DNA of 57,585 nucleotides from Actinomycetota bacterium (GTDB taxonomy: Bacteria; Actinomycetota; Thermoleophilia; RBG-16-64-13), in NCBI GenBank assembly GCA_016278725.1, contig JADQBG010000018.1:1-57585 (forward strand), in the 5' to 3' direction. The position numbers and the translations under genes were made by a program. The stretch's first letter is position 1, and the number at the start of each line of letters is the position of its first letter. This document shows positions 7,777 to 15,237 of the stretch, in pieces. The notes under the pieces were generated by a model, which searched no databases, had not been told where the DNA came from, and saw only the letters and a list, made by a program, of their open reading frames with translations.

Positions 7777-8587
7777 CTCGGTCGTTCGGCCCACCGATTT
7801 GCCTCCCGCCGACGCATCCGCCGCTGGGCGAGAAGACGATCCCGAAAACTCGCGAACGGCCTCGACGGCGGCCATGCGGGTACGGCGTCTGTGGAAGTAC
7901 TATGGTCACTTCCCCGCCCTGCGCGGCCTGGACCTCGAACTGGAGAGAGGCCGCTTTCTCACGGTCTTTGGGCCCAACGGGGCGGGCAAGACCACGCTGA
8001 TCAAGGTGCTTTCCACCCAGATCAAGCCGTCTGAGGGGCTGGTGGAGGTGGGCGGGCACGACGTGATCGGTGCCGCCGACCGGGTGCGCAGCCAGATCGG
8101 GGTCATCTCGCACAACACCTACCTCTATCCCAGCCTGACCGCCTTCGAGAATCTCAAGTTCTACGGGCGGATGTACGGAGTGGGCGACCTGGAAGAGCGC
8201 TCGCGGGAGCTGCTCGAGAGGGTCGGCCTGCGGGGCCGCGAGGATGACCGGGTTTCCGAGTACTCCCGCGGCATGCAGCAGCGGCTATCGATCGCGCGCG
8301 CCCTCTTGCACGAGCCCGAGATCATGTTCCTGGACGAGCCCTACACCGGCCTGGACCAGCACGCCTCGCGCATGCTCCGCGGGGTCCTCGCCACGTTGCA
8401 CGACGGCCGCCGGACCATCTTCATGGTCACGCACAATCTGGAGGAAGGCCTGGAGATGTGCGACGAGGTGGCCATCCAGGTCGCGGGGCGCATTTGTTAC
8501 CGGGAGCCCATCGACCGCGTCGATCGCGAACACTTTGGCGACACGTACTTCGAGTGCGTGGGCGGCGGGCACAAATGGGATTCCTAG
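7769..8587 (+). CDS. ccmA: Haem exporter ATPase CcmA
   Basis: ATPase of the CcmABC(D) complex; ATP hydrolysis releases holo-CcmE from CcmC. Walker A is G-P-N-G-A-G-K-T-T, the ABC signature is S-R-G-M-Q-Q-R-L-S and Walker B is I-M-F-L-D-E-P, followed by the switch H in M-V-T-H-N. I use GTG 7769, which follows GGAGG and overlaps the previous stop; the first 35 residues are low-complexity, so ATG 7874 (M-R-V-R-R-L-W) is a plausible shorter start. The reading frame overlaps ccmB by 13 bp. The protein ends with a short C-H/W tail after the usual domain. Confidence 0.92.
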   Translation: MSSSVVRPTDLPPADASAAGREDDPENSRTASTAAMRVRRLWKYYGHFPALRGLDLELERGRFLTVFGPNGAGKTTLIKVLSTQIKPSEGLVEVGGHDVIGAADRVRSQIGVISHNTYLYPSLTAFENLKFYGRMYGVGDLEERSRELLERVGLRGREDDRVSEYSRGMQQRLSIARALLHEPEIMFLDEPYTGLDQHASRMLRGVLATLHDGRRTIFMVTHNLEEGLEMCDEVAIQVAGRICYREPIDRVDREHFGDTYFECVGGGHKWDS

Positions 8588-9252
8588 GCCAGGCCTGGAC
8601 CATCGCCTGGAAGGACATCCTGGGCGAACTGCGCACCCGGGAGATGGTCTTCTCCATGCTGCTCTTCGGATTCCTGGTGATCCTCATCTTCAACTTCGGC
8701 ATCGAACCGGGCCTTCGCGACGAGGCTCTGGTCAAGCCGGGCGTGCTCTGGGCGGCCTTTGTGTTTGCCGGGATTCTCGGCCTCAACCGCTCATTCAGCT
8801 CCGAGAAGGAGAACGACTGCCTGCAGGGCCTGTTGCTCTGTCCCGTCGACCGGGCCGTGATCTATCTGGGTAAGTTTCTCGGTAACTTCGTCTTCGTGCT
8901 GGCGATGTCGCTCGCGGTGTTGCTCTTCTTCAGCGTGCTCTACAATGTCGATGTGATCGCGGTGCTGCCGGGACTGCTCGTCATCCTGGGGCTCGCGACC
9001 GTTGGGTTCAGCGCGGTGGGCACGCTCTTTTCGGCGGTGTCGGTGGGCATCAAGACCCGTGACGTTCTCTTGGCCATCCTGCTGTTCCCCGTGCTGGTGC
9101 CGGTGATTTTGGCGGCGGCCAAATCCTCGGCCTTCGTAATGAACGGCGAAGGCCTGTTCGCGGGAGGGAGTTGGCTGGCGATGCTGGTAGTCTATGACGT
9201 CGTATTCTTGGCCGTCTCGGTCATGGTTTTCGATTACGTCCTCGAGGAGTAG
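8575..9252 (+). CDS. ccmB: Haem exporter permease CcmB
   Basis: A 225-residue membrane protein with six predicted spans, the membrane partner of CcmA. The N-terminus (W-K-D-I-L-G-E-L-R-T-R-E) and the stretch S-S-E-K-E-N-D-C-L-Q-G-L-L-L are typical CcmB features. The ATG at 8575 lies inside the end of ccmA, indicating tight translational coupling; longer upstream frames are only the shadow of ccmA. It works with CcmA, CcmC and CcmD in the cytoplasmic membrane. Confidence 0.93.
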   Translation: MGFLGQAWTIAWKDILGELRTREMVFSMLLFGFLVILIFNFGIEPGLRDEALVKPGVLWAAFVFAGILGLNRSFSSEKENDCLQGLLLCPVDRAVIYLGKFLGNFVFVLAMSLAVLLFFSVLYNVDVIAVLPGLLVILGLATVGFSAVGTLFSAVSVGIKTRDVLLAILLFPVLVPVILAAAKSSAFVMNGEGLFAGGSWLAMLVVYDVVFLAVSVMVFDYVLEE

Positions 9253-9260
9253 GGGCGCCA

Positions 9261-10022
9261 ATGGCTGAAGAACAAACTCTAAAGCGGGCCTTCGCGGAAG
9301 CGCCGCCGGCAGTTCTCGAGCGGCGCGGAGGCCGCGGAGGAGACCGGTCCCTCTGGGTGGACGTGCTGGGCGCGAGCAGTGTTCTCGCGATCCTCTTTGC
9401 GCTGTACCTCGCCCTCATTTGGGCGCCGACCGAAGCGGTCATGGGGGACATCCAGCGTCTCTTCTACTTTCACGTGGCCGCCGCCTGGCTGGCGCTGGGC
9501 CCCTCCTTTGGGGTGGTGGCTGCCTGCAGCGCTCTCTACCTGTGGAAGAAGGACCTGCGCTTCGACCGCATCGCCTCGGCTTCTGCGGAACTCGGGGTGA
9601 TGTTCACCACGATCACACTGGTCACCGGCCCCATCTGGGCACGGCCCATCTGGGGCGCTTACTGGACCTGGGATCCGCGGCTGACCACGACGCTCGTGCT
9701 CTGGTTCATCTTCGTGGCCTACCTGATGCTGCGGTCGGCCGTCGACGCGGGACATAAACGTGCCCGCCTTTCGGCCGTCTTCGGCATAGTGGGCTGGATC
9801 GACGTACCCATCGTATTCATGTCCATCCGCTGGTGGCGCACCATTCATCCCACCGTGATTGCCTCGGAGGGTGGTGGCCTCGCTCCCGATATGAGGCTGG
9901 CCCTGTTCGTGGCCATAGGCGCCTTTACTCTGCTCTACGCCTATCTGCTGGTGGTGCGTGTCCGGCAGGAAGATCTGGCCACCCGCTTGGATCGAGTCCG
10001 CCACCAACTCTACCTTCGTTAG
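9261..10022 (+). CDS. ccmC: Haem transporter CcmC
   Basis: CcmC loads haem onto CcmE. The 253-residue protein has six membrane spans and the WWD motif W-G-A-Y-W-T-W-D-P-R (about 133-142), with flanking histidines (H71 in F-Y-F-H-V and H193 in T-I-H-P-T) that ligate haem in the family. The N-terminal 35 residues are hydrophilic and longer than usual. It lies 8 bp after ccmB and 9 bp before ccmD. Confidence 0.95.
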   Translation: MAEEQTLKRAFAEAPPAVLERRGGRGGDRSLWVDVLGASSVLAILFALYLALIWAPTEAVMGDIQRLFYFHVAAAWLALGPSFGVVAACSALYLWKKDLRFDRIASASAELGVMFTTITLVTGPIWARPIWGAYWTWDPRLTTTLVLWFIFVAYLMLRSAVDAGHKRARLSAVFGIVGWIDVPIVFMSIRWWRTIHPTVIASEGGGLAPDMRLALFVAIGAFTLLYAYLLVVRVRQEDLATRLDRVRHQLYLR

Positions 10023-10031
10023 GAGGCAGCA

Positions 10032-10247
10032 GTGTCTAACCTGGGATTCCTGGCCGTCGGTTACGGCTTCATCTGGCTCGTCCTCGGCGGTTACCTCTTC
10101 TCTCTGGCGCGCCGCCAGAGTGGACTCAACCGCCAGGTCGACCGCTTGGAGCACGAGCTGGAACTGACTTCAGACCTTCTTTCTAGAGCTTCATCGCTTC
10201 CCGCACGTCCGAGCGATGGCCCGACCGGCGCCGCGTCGAGACCATAG
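10032..10247 (+). CDS. ccmD: CcmD-like small membrane protein
   Basis: A 71-residue protein with one transmembrane segment (Y-G-F-I-W-L-V-L-G-G-Y-L-F-S-L) followed by a basic, helical R-R-Q...L-E-H-E-L tail: the size, topology and position of CcmD, which helps release holo-CcmE from CcmABC. GTG start after AGGAGG. It is the last gene of the ccm operon. CcmD is poorly conserved, so the call rests on pattern and context. Confidence 0.8.
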   Translation: MSNLGFLAVGYGFIWLVLGGYLFSLARRQSGLNRQVDRLEHELELTSDLLSRASSLPARPSDGPTGAASRP

Positions 10248-10249
10248 GC

Positions 10250-10284
10250 GGTTGCGCTCGTACTAGCCCCGTCACGCAACCTTT
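10250..10284 (+). terminator. Weak terminator-like hairpin after ccmD
   Basis: GGTTGCG (10250-10256) pairs with CGCAACC (10275-10281) around an 18-nt loop, followed by only three T residues. Its position three bases after ccmD fits the operon end, but the short T run makes it a weak terminator. Confidence 0.4.
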
Positions 10285-10362
10285 GCCAGCGCCGAACGGC
10301 AAATCCGTGGTGCGATTTGGCCTTCCGCGCCCACTATTGACCGGATCTCCGCAGATTGACTA

Positions 10363-10390
10363 TTGCGGCCAGTACTACAGTTGATAGTAT
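10363..10390 (+). promoter_or_regulatory. blaI promoter with BlaI-type operator
   Basis: TTGCGG (10363-10368) and TAGTAT (10385-10390) are 16 bp apart. The dyad TACTAC-AGTTG-ATAGTA (10373-10389) carries one mismatch to TACTAC-N5-GTAGTA and overlaps the -10 box. This would give autorepression of blaI and the co-transcribed protease, as is usual for BlaI/BlaR pairs. Confidence 0.62.
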
Positions 10391-10416
10391 GGCCAGGGCC
10401 AACAAGGAGGAACGGG

Positions 10417-10848
10417 ATGGAGTCGCCCTTCAGCCTTAACCCCGCCAATCAGGGGTTGAAGCAGGTCCTGGGGGACCTGGAGGCGGAGATCATGGAGTGC
10501 ATGTGGGACCTCGACAAGGCCTCCGTGCGCGAGATGCACGAGTGCCTGCTCGAGCGCCGCGACATCGCCTACACGACGGTGATGACGGTGATGAGCCGCC
10601 TGGCCGAGAAGCACCTGCTCGAACGGCGGCAGGAGGGGCGCGCGTATATCTACTCGCCGGTGAAGACCCGCGATCACTTCTGCAAGGACATTCTCAGCTC
10701 GGTGATGACCGGTCTGTTTGGCGGGATCGACAAGCCGGTGCTCACCCACTTCGTCGAGAGCCTCTCCACGGATGACGAGGCCGAACTCGACGCCCTTGCC
10801 GAAATCATCGAGCGTAAGCGGCAGGAGCGAGGGACATCGACAGCCTGA
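10417..10848 (+). CDS. blaI: BlaI/MecI/CopY-family transcriptional repressor
   Basis: A 143-residue winged-helix repressor: helix-turn-helix at about 8-75 (L-G-D-L-E-A-E-I-M...A-Y-T-T-V-M-T-V-M-S-R-L...G-R-A-Y-I-Y-S-P-V), followed by a helical dimerisation region. Family members dimerise on TACTAC/GTAGTA-type dyads and are inactivated by proteolysis through a membrane M56 protease, which here is the next gene. The start is ATG 10417, preceded by AAGGAGG; a TTG upstream at 10363 would lie inside the promoter. Three candidate operators in the window suggest it controls the ccm operon, itself and the permease operon. The mycobacterial BlaI is also known to act outside beta-lactam resistance. Confidence 0.92.
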   Translation: MESPFSLNPANQGLKQVLGDLEAEIMECMWDLDKASVREMHECLLERRDIAYTTVMTVMSRLAEKHLLERRQEGRAYIYSPVKTRDHFCKDILSSVMTGLFGGIDKPVLTHFVESLSTDDEAELDALAEIIERKRQERGTSTA

Positions 10849-10850
10849 CC

Positions 10851-11879
10851 TTGATACTCACCTTCGCGCTCCTGCTGGCCTCTCCCTGGCTGGTGTCGCG
10901 CTTCCTCGAGTCGCGGCTGGCTCCGCGCGCTCTGGTGTGGGCGTACTTCGCGAGCCTGCTGGCCGCCGGGACGGCAGCCCTTTTGATGTTGGTGGCGCTC
11001 ACGCTGCGTTCGCTACCTCACCGCTACCTGGAGATGGCCGGGCTCGAGTGCACCGACGCCGAGAACTGCGTGGGGGTGCTGCCGATGTGGGCGGATGCCA
11101 CCTTCTCCTTCCTTGTCGGGGGGGTGGTCCTTGGGCTGCTGGCCTTTGCCGCCTACGCTTTCTTCGCGCAACTGGGCGCCTCGCGCCGCTGTGCGGGCGA
11201 ACTGGACCTTTGCGCCCAGGGGGTTCTGCTACCACTGCCGATGCGGCCCAATGCCCGGCTGCTGGTGATCGAAGACCCCGTTCCGACCTCCTACACCATC
11301 GGTTTCCTGCGCCCCTGCATCGTGATATCGACGGGACTCTACGACGCCCTGGACGAGGACGAACTCGAAGCGGTGCTCGCCCACGAGGAGGCCCACGTCG
11401 GCGGGCGGGACAATCTGCTGACCCTGGCGGCCCAGACCTTCGCCATGACTTTCGCGCTTATCCCGGGGTTCCGCTTCGCCTACTCCCGTTTCCGGCGCGC
11501 ACAGGAACTGGCGGCAGATGACTTCGCTCACGCGCTGACGGGCGACCCGCTGGTCGTGGCCTCCAGCCTGGAAAAATTCGCACGCAGCGTGTTGGCACGG
11601 GGCCGCGGAGCCGTCGGCGGCACGCCCGCCCCCGGAGTTGGATTCGCCGACGAGGGCAATGTGGGGGAGCGCATCCGCGGCCTCCTGGAAGACCGGGTTT
11701 TCCCCTTCTCTCGGCAGACGCTGATTGCGACGCTCCTTGGCATCGTGTTCATTTTCGGCGTGTTTTCCTCATCGGCATTGTCGATGACCGACGTGGCCTT
11801 GCCCGGGCCGATGGGCTCACCCACGTGTCACGCGGTCACCGCCGCCGAACCGCACGGCCAGTACTGCACGGGGCATTAA
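10851..11879 (+). CDS. M56/M48-type membrane zinc metalloprotease (BlaR-like)
   Basis: A 342-residue membrane protease. Three hydrophobic segments (about 3-18, 28-52 and 85-107) precede a cytosolic gluzincin domain with H-E-E-A-H (178-182) and the third zinc ligand in Q-E-L-A-A-D-D (E220), then a last span (about 278-298) and a short outside tail with two cysteines. It lacks the large penicillin-binding sensor domain of BlaR1, so its signal is not a beta-lactam bound at a PBP domain. In the family the protease is the anti-repressor that cleaves BlaI. Start TTG 10851, two bases after the blaI stop, so the two are coupled. Confidence 0.88.
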   Translation: MILTFALLLASPWLVSRFLESRLAPRALVWAYFASLLAAGTAALLMLVALTLRSLPHRYLEMAGLECTDAENCVGVLPMWADATFSFLVGGVVLGLLAFAAYAFFAQLGASRRCAGELDLCAQGVLLPLPMRPNARLLVIEDPVPTSYTIGFLRPCIVISTGLYDALDEDELEAVLAHEEAHVGGRDNLLTLAAQTFAMTFALIPGFRFAYSRFRRAQELAADDFAHALTGDPLVVASSLEKFARSVLARGRGAVGGTPAPGVGFADEGNVGERIRGLLEDRVFPFSRQTLIATLLGIVFIFGVFSSSALSMTDVALPGPMGSPTCHAVTAAEPHGQYCTGH

Positions 11880-11953
11880 GGGTCCATCTTTCTCAGAGCT
11901 CTTCGCTCTGCGCCCGCCGCTCTCGTGTCCTTCGAATGCCAAAGCAATCCCTG

Positions 11954-11983
11954 TTGCGAACCTACTACGGGCCGTAGTAGACT
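11954..11983 (+). promoter_or_regulatory. Permease operon promoter with perfect BlaI-type operator
   Basis: The palindrome CTACTACGGGCCGTAGTAG (11962-11980) has 9-bp perfect arms around one G and contains TACTAC-GGGCC-GTAGTA. TTGCGA (11954-11959) and TAGACT (11978-11983), 18 bp apart, are plausible -35 and -10 boxes that flank it. It lies about 100 bp before the first permease gene, giving a long 5' leader (11984-12080) in which I see no further feature. Confidence 0.65.
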
Positions 11984-12080
11984 GCTGAGCAGCGCGGGCT
12001 CCTTCATGCGGTAACGGTCCGCGCGCCGCCGGTATCGCCATACCACCGGCATCGCGGTAGTGATTGGAAGAAGGAGCGGC

Positions 12081-13238
12081 ATGCGACTGTCCAAGATCCC
12101 TTTGCGCAACGTGCGGAGGCACCCTTCGCGCGCACTGCTCTTGGGGCTCGTGATCGCGGTCACCGTGGCGGTTACGGCTACCCTCGCCCTGGTTAACCTC
12201 AGCGCTGAAGAGGACCTCGCCAGACAGGTGGATGAATACGGCGCCAACATAGTGGTCATTCCCCGGTCCGAGGAGCTGCCTCTGAGCTACGGGGGCGTCG
12301 ACCTGGGCGGCCTCACTTACGACGTGGAGCCGCTGCACATGTCGGACCTGGACAAGATCCGGGGGATCGAGGTGGCGGAGAACGTGAACCGGGTGGCGCC
12401 CAAACTGGTCGACGTGGCCGAGATCGACGGGACTCGGGTGCTGGCCGCGGGTGTCCAGTGGGAACAGGAGTTCGGGCTAAAACGCTGGTGGCATATCCGA
12501 GGAGAGAAACCCTCGGGGCCCTCCGACGTTCTGCTCGGAGCCGAGGCGGCTGAGTCCCTGGGACTGACTCCCGGAGATCAGGTGTCCTTGAAAGGGGAGA
12601 GCCTACGCGTCAAGGGGGTTCTCGAGGAGACCGGCACCGATGAGGACGGGATCTTGTTCCTGGATTTGGGCGTCGCTCAGCGTTTGTGGGATCGCGGCGA
12701 CGAGGTCAGCTTCATCGAGGTTTCCGCCTGGTGCAACACCTGTCCAATCGAAACGATCAACGCTCAGATTGCGGCGGAGATGCCCTACGCCAGGGTGTCC
12801 TCCGTGCTCAAGATGGCGGAGTCGCGTGAACTGCTCATCGGTCAGTTCCGCCTGTTTAGCATGGTGTTGTCCGGGCTGATGGCTGCGGTTGGCGTGCTCA
12901 TCGTGCTCAGCACCACCCTCGGGGCGGTCCGCGATCGCCGCCGGGAGATAGGGGTGTTCCGCTCGTTGGGCTACCGTCGCTACCACATCCTCGAGATAGT
13001 GCTCGCCGAGAACCTGGCGCTGGGAGGTGCCGCCGCCCTGATCGGAGTCGGGGTCGCCACCGCGGTGCAGGGGCCGCTCGCCCGGAGACTGGCCGGAGTG
13101 GTGAACCCGCTCGCACCGCCGCCGCTCGTGCTTGCGGCTGTGTTGGTGACCGCGCTCTTCGTGGTCCTGCTCGCCACGCTGTACCCGGCCTGGGCTGCCT
13201 CCCGGCTCAGCCCGTCTCTTGCGCTGAGGGAGGTGTAG
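12081..13238 (+). CDS. FtsX/MacB-type ABC permease with extracytoplasmic CxxC
   Basis: A 385-residue permease of the four-span type: span 1 at about 19-41, a large extracytoplasmic domain (about 42-255), then three spans (about 258-282, 312-331 and 348-371), ending L-Y-P-A-W-A-A-S-R. The extracytoplasmic domain has C218-N-T-C221-P, a possible redox or metal site. ATG 12081 follows AAGGAG. It is paralogous to the next gene (shared D-E-Y/S-S-Y-G-A-N and L-S-Y-G-G blocks). The order permease-permease-ATPase-TlpA recalls the iron-uptake clusters of Campylobacter (Cj1661-Cj1665) and the E. coli fet genes, though no FTR1, P19 or DUF2318 gene is present here. Confidence 0.82.
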   Translation: MRLSKIPLRNVRRHPSRALLLGLVIAVTVAVTATLALVNLSAEEDLARQVDEYGANIVVIPRSEELPLSYGGVDLGGLTYDVEPLHMSDLDKIRGIEVAENVNRVAPKLVDVAEIDGTRVLAAGVQWEQEFGLKRWWHIRGEKPSGPSDVLLGAEAAESLGLTPGDQVSLKGESLRVKGVLEETGTDEDGILFLDLGVAQRLWDRGDEVSFIEVSAWCNTCPIETINAQIAAEMPYARVSSVLKMAESRELLIGQFRLFSMVLSGLMAAVGVLIVLSTTLGAVRDRRREIGVFRSLGYRRYHILEIVLAENLALGGAAALIGVGVATAVQGPLARRLAGVVNPLAPPPLVLAAVLVTALFVVLLATLYPAWAASRLSPSLALREV

Positions 13239-13239
13239 C

Positions 13240-14394
13240 TTGACTCTCCGCGATATCGCGTTCGGCAACCTGCGCCGCCGCAAGGGCAAGGCTCTTCTGA
13301 TCACCATAGGGCTGACCACTGCCGTGGCTGCCTTCGTGCTGGTGCTCACGCTGATTCTCTCGCTGCGCCACAGTATGGACGAGCAGCTGAGCTCGTACGG
13401 CGCCAATCTGTTGGTCACCCCGCCGCAAAGCGACGTTACGCTCTCCTATGGGGGTGCGACCATCGAAGGGGCGGCGAGCGGGGAGGTCTCCTACCTCGGC
13501 GATGCCCAACTCCAGACCATACGCAGCCTGCCGCCGGACCAGGTAGTCGGGGTGCTTCCCATCCTCTTGGCTCCGCTCGAGGTGGAGGGGCGCCAATTCT
13601 TGGGGCTGGGTACGGATCTCGCCCAAGCCGAGCAGCGCAAAGCCTGGTGGAAGGTCGAAGGCCGCCTCCCCCAGAAGGACAACGAGGTGCTCCTCGGACT
13701 GAACGTGCGCAACGAGCTCGGCGTGCAAACGGGTGAATCCATCCGGGTGGCGGGGCAGGACTTCGTGGTCAGCGGCGTCCTCTGGGAAACCGGGGACCAG
13801 GAAGACAACCTCATCCTCCTCAACCTGCCGGTGCTTCAAAAGCTGACCGGCATCCAGGGCCGCTACCACCTGATCGAGGTGACCGCCGCCCGTTCCGATG
13901 CGGTCGAACCGCTGCTGGCGCAGATGACGAGCGAACTGCCGGAGGCAGAGGTCACCGCGCTGCGTAAGTCGATCGAGTTCACCAACCAATCGAACCAGGC
14001 GCTGGCGGACTTCGGTCTCGCGATCACCGCGCTGATCGTGATCGTGGCCGGATTCGTGGTGGCCACCACCATGTTGATGGCGGTCAAGGAGCGGCAAAAG
14101 GAGATCGGCATCTTCCGGGCGGTGGGCTACAAGCAGCGGCACGTGGCTTCGCTTGTGCTGATGGAAGCCGCCGCGCTCAGTGCGGTCGCCGCGGGCTTGG
14201 GCATCGCCTTGGGGGCGGCGGGCGCCTGGGCCACGCCCCAGCTGGCCCGGGGGTTGTCGCTCGTGTTCGTCTTCGACCCGCTGGTGTTGGTGTACGGCAC
14301 GCTGCTTGCCTTCGTTCTGGGGCTCACGGCCTCTCTCTACCCGGCCTGGCGGGCCGCCGGCCTCGAGCCGAGTCTGGCCCTCAAACGAATCTGA
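13240..14394 (+). CDS. FtsX/MacB-type ABC permease, second paralogue
   Basis: A 384-residue permease with the same four-span topology: span 1 about 15-38, extracytoplasmic domain about 40-250, three C-terminal spans and the L-Y-P-A-W-R-A-A end. The cytosolic loop E-R-Q-K-E-I-G-I-F-R-A-V-G-Y is the coupling-helix motif of the family. It lacks the C-x2-C of its paralogue, so the two halves of the transporter are not equivalent. TTG start one base after the previous stop; translation is coupled. Confidence 0.82.
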   Translation: MTLRDIAFGNLRRRKGKALLITIGLTTAVAAFVLVLTLILSLRHSMDEQLSSYGANLLVTPPQSDVTLSYGGATIEGAASGEVSYLGDAQLQTIRSLPPDQVVGVLPILLAPLEVEGRQFLGLGTDLAQAEQRKAWWKVEGRLPQKDNEVLLGLNVRNELGVQTGESIRVAGQDFVVSGVLWETGDQEDNLILLNLPVLQKLTGIQGRYHLIEVTAARSDAVEPLLAQMTSELPEAEVTALRKSIEFTNQSNQALADFGLAITALIVIVAGFVVATTMLMAVKERQKEIGIFRAVGYKQRHVASLVLMEAAALSAVAAGLGIALGAAGAWATPQLARGLSLVFVFDPLVLVYGTLLAFVLGLTASLYPAWRAAGLEPSLALKRI

Positions 14395-14422
14395 TCAAAG
14401 AATCGGCGGAGGAGGTATCCGC

Positions 14423-15181
14423 GTGGCGCTTCTCGAGATAAAAGGCATCAACAAGGTTTACGGTGGCCAGGGCCCCGGCGGGGTCACGGCGCTTCACGCT
14501 GTGGATCTGCGCATCGAGGCGGGGGAGTACGTGGCGGTAATGGGCCCCTCGGGTTCGGGCAAGACCACGCTGCTCTCCATTCTGGGCGCCATGAGCACCC
14601 CCAGCGCCGGTAGCCTGCTGATCGACGGTATCGACGTGTACGGCCTTTCTCAAGAGCGTCAGGCCGACCTGCGCCGCGAGTACCTGGGTTTCGTCTTTCA
14701 GGGGCTGGAACTGGTCCCATACTTGACCGCCCTGGAAAACGTGATGCTGCCGCTGGCCATTCTCAAAGAGAAGGGCAAGCCGGAGCGGGCCCTCGAGTCC
14801 CTGGAGCGCGTGGGTATCGACGAACGCAAGGCGCGCCGCGTGCCCGCGGAACTCTCGGGGGGCGAGCAGGGCCGGGTGGCAATAGCCCGCGCCATCGTGA
14901 ACGATCCGCCCATCATCATGGCCGATGAGCCCGTCGGCAGCTTGGACTCGGCCACGGGCCGGCAGATCCTCGACCTCCTGCGGGAACTGGCGGACGAGGG
15001 ACGGGCCGTGGTGATGGTGACCCACAATCCCGAGTCCACGGAGGATGTGGACCGGATCATCCGCATCCGCGACGGCCGGGTGGAACAAGACTCGCGTCAA
15101 GACGCTCGTCAAGATGCGCGTCAGGACGCTCGTCTGCTGCCGGTCGAGGTGCAGCCGATGGCGTCTCTGCATACCCGCTAG
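14423..15181 (+). CDS. ABC transporter ATPase (LolD/MacB type)
   Basis: A 252-residue ATPase with Walker A G-P-S-G-S-G-K-T-T, Q-loop F-V-F-Q-G-L-E-L, signature L-S-G-G-E-Q-G-R-V-A-I-A-R-A, Walker B I-I-M-A-D-E-P and switch H in M-V-T-H-N. It powers the two preceding permeases. GTG 14423 follows GGAGGAGG; longer frames upstream overlap the permease and are not supported. The C-terminus has three tandem R-Q-D-A units after the ATPase fold, encoded by an imperfect 12-bp repeat (about 15094-15132), an odd low-complexity tail. Confidence 0.93.
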   Translation: MALLEIKGINKVYGGQGPGGVTALHAVDLRIEAGEYVAVMGPSGSGKTTLLSILGAMSTPSAGSLLIDGIDVYGLSQERQADLRREYLGFVFQGLELVPYLTALENVMLPLAILKEKGKPERALESLERVGIDERKARRVPAELSGGEQGRVAIARAIVNDPPIIMADEPVGSLDSATGRQILDLLRELADEGRAVVMVTHNPESTEDVDRIIRIRDGRVEQDSRQDARQDARQDARLLPVEVQPMASLHTR

Positions 15182-15203
15182 GGTATTCAACATCTGCTAG
15201 AAT
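15171..15203 (+). promoter_or_regulatory. Internal promoter with ATACCC-N4-GGGTAT dyad
   Basis: ATACCC-GCTA-GGGTAT (15171-15186) overlaps the end of the ATPase gene and lies over the expected -35 region of an extended -10 promoter, TGC-TAGAAT (15195-15203). The thioredoxin-CcdA pair could therefore be switched separately from the upstream transporter. The dyad matches the one at 245-260 in arm sequence and spacer length. Confidence 0.58.
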
Positions 15204-15237
15204 GGCGGCATCCGCGAGCGTCGCTAAGGAGCCGTGC

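Noticed and set aside
15094-15132. R-Q-D-A codon repeats at the ATPase C-terminus as a possible regulatory array
   Set aside because: In frame and wholly inside the gene; best explained as local slippage expansion of a disordered tail.
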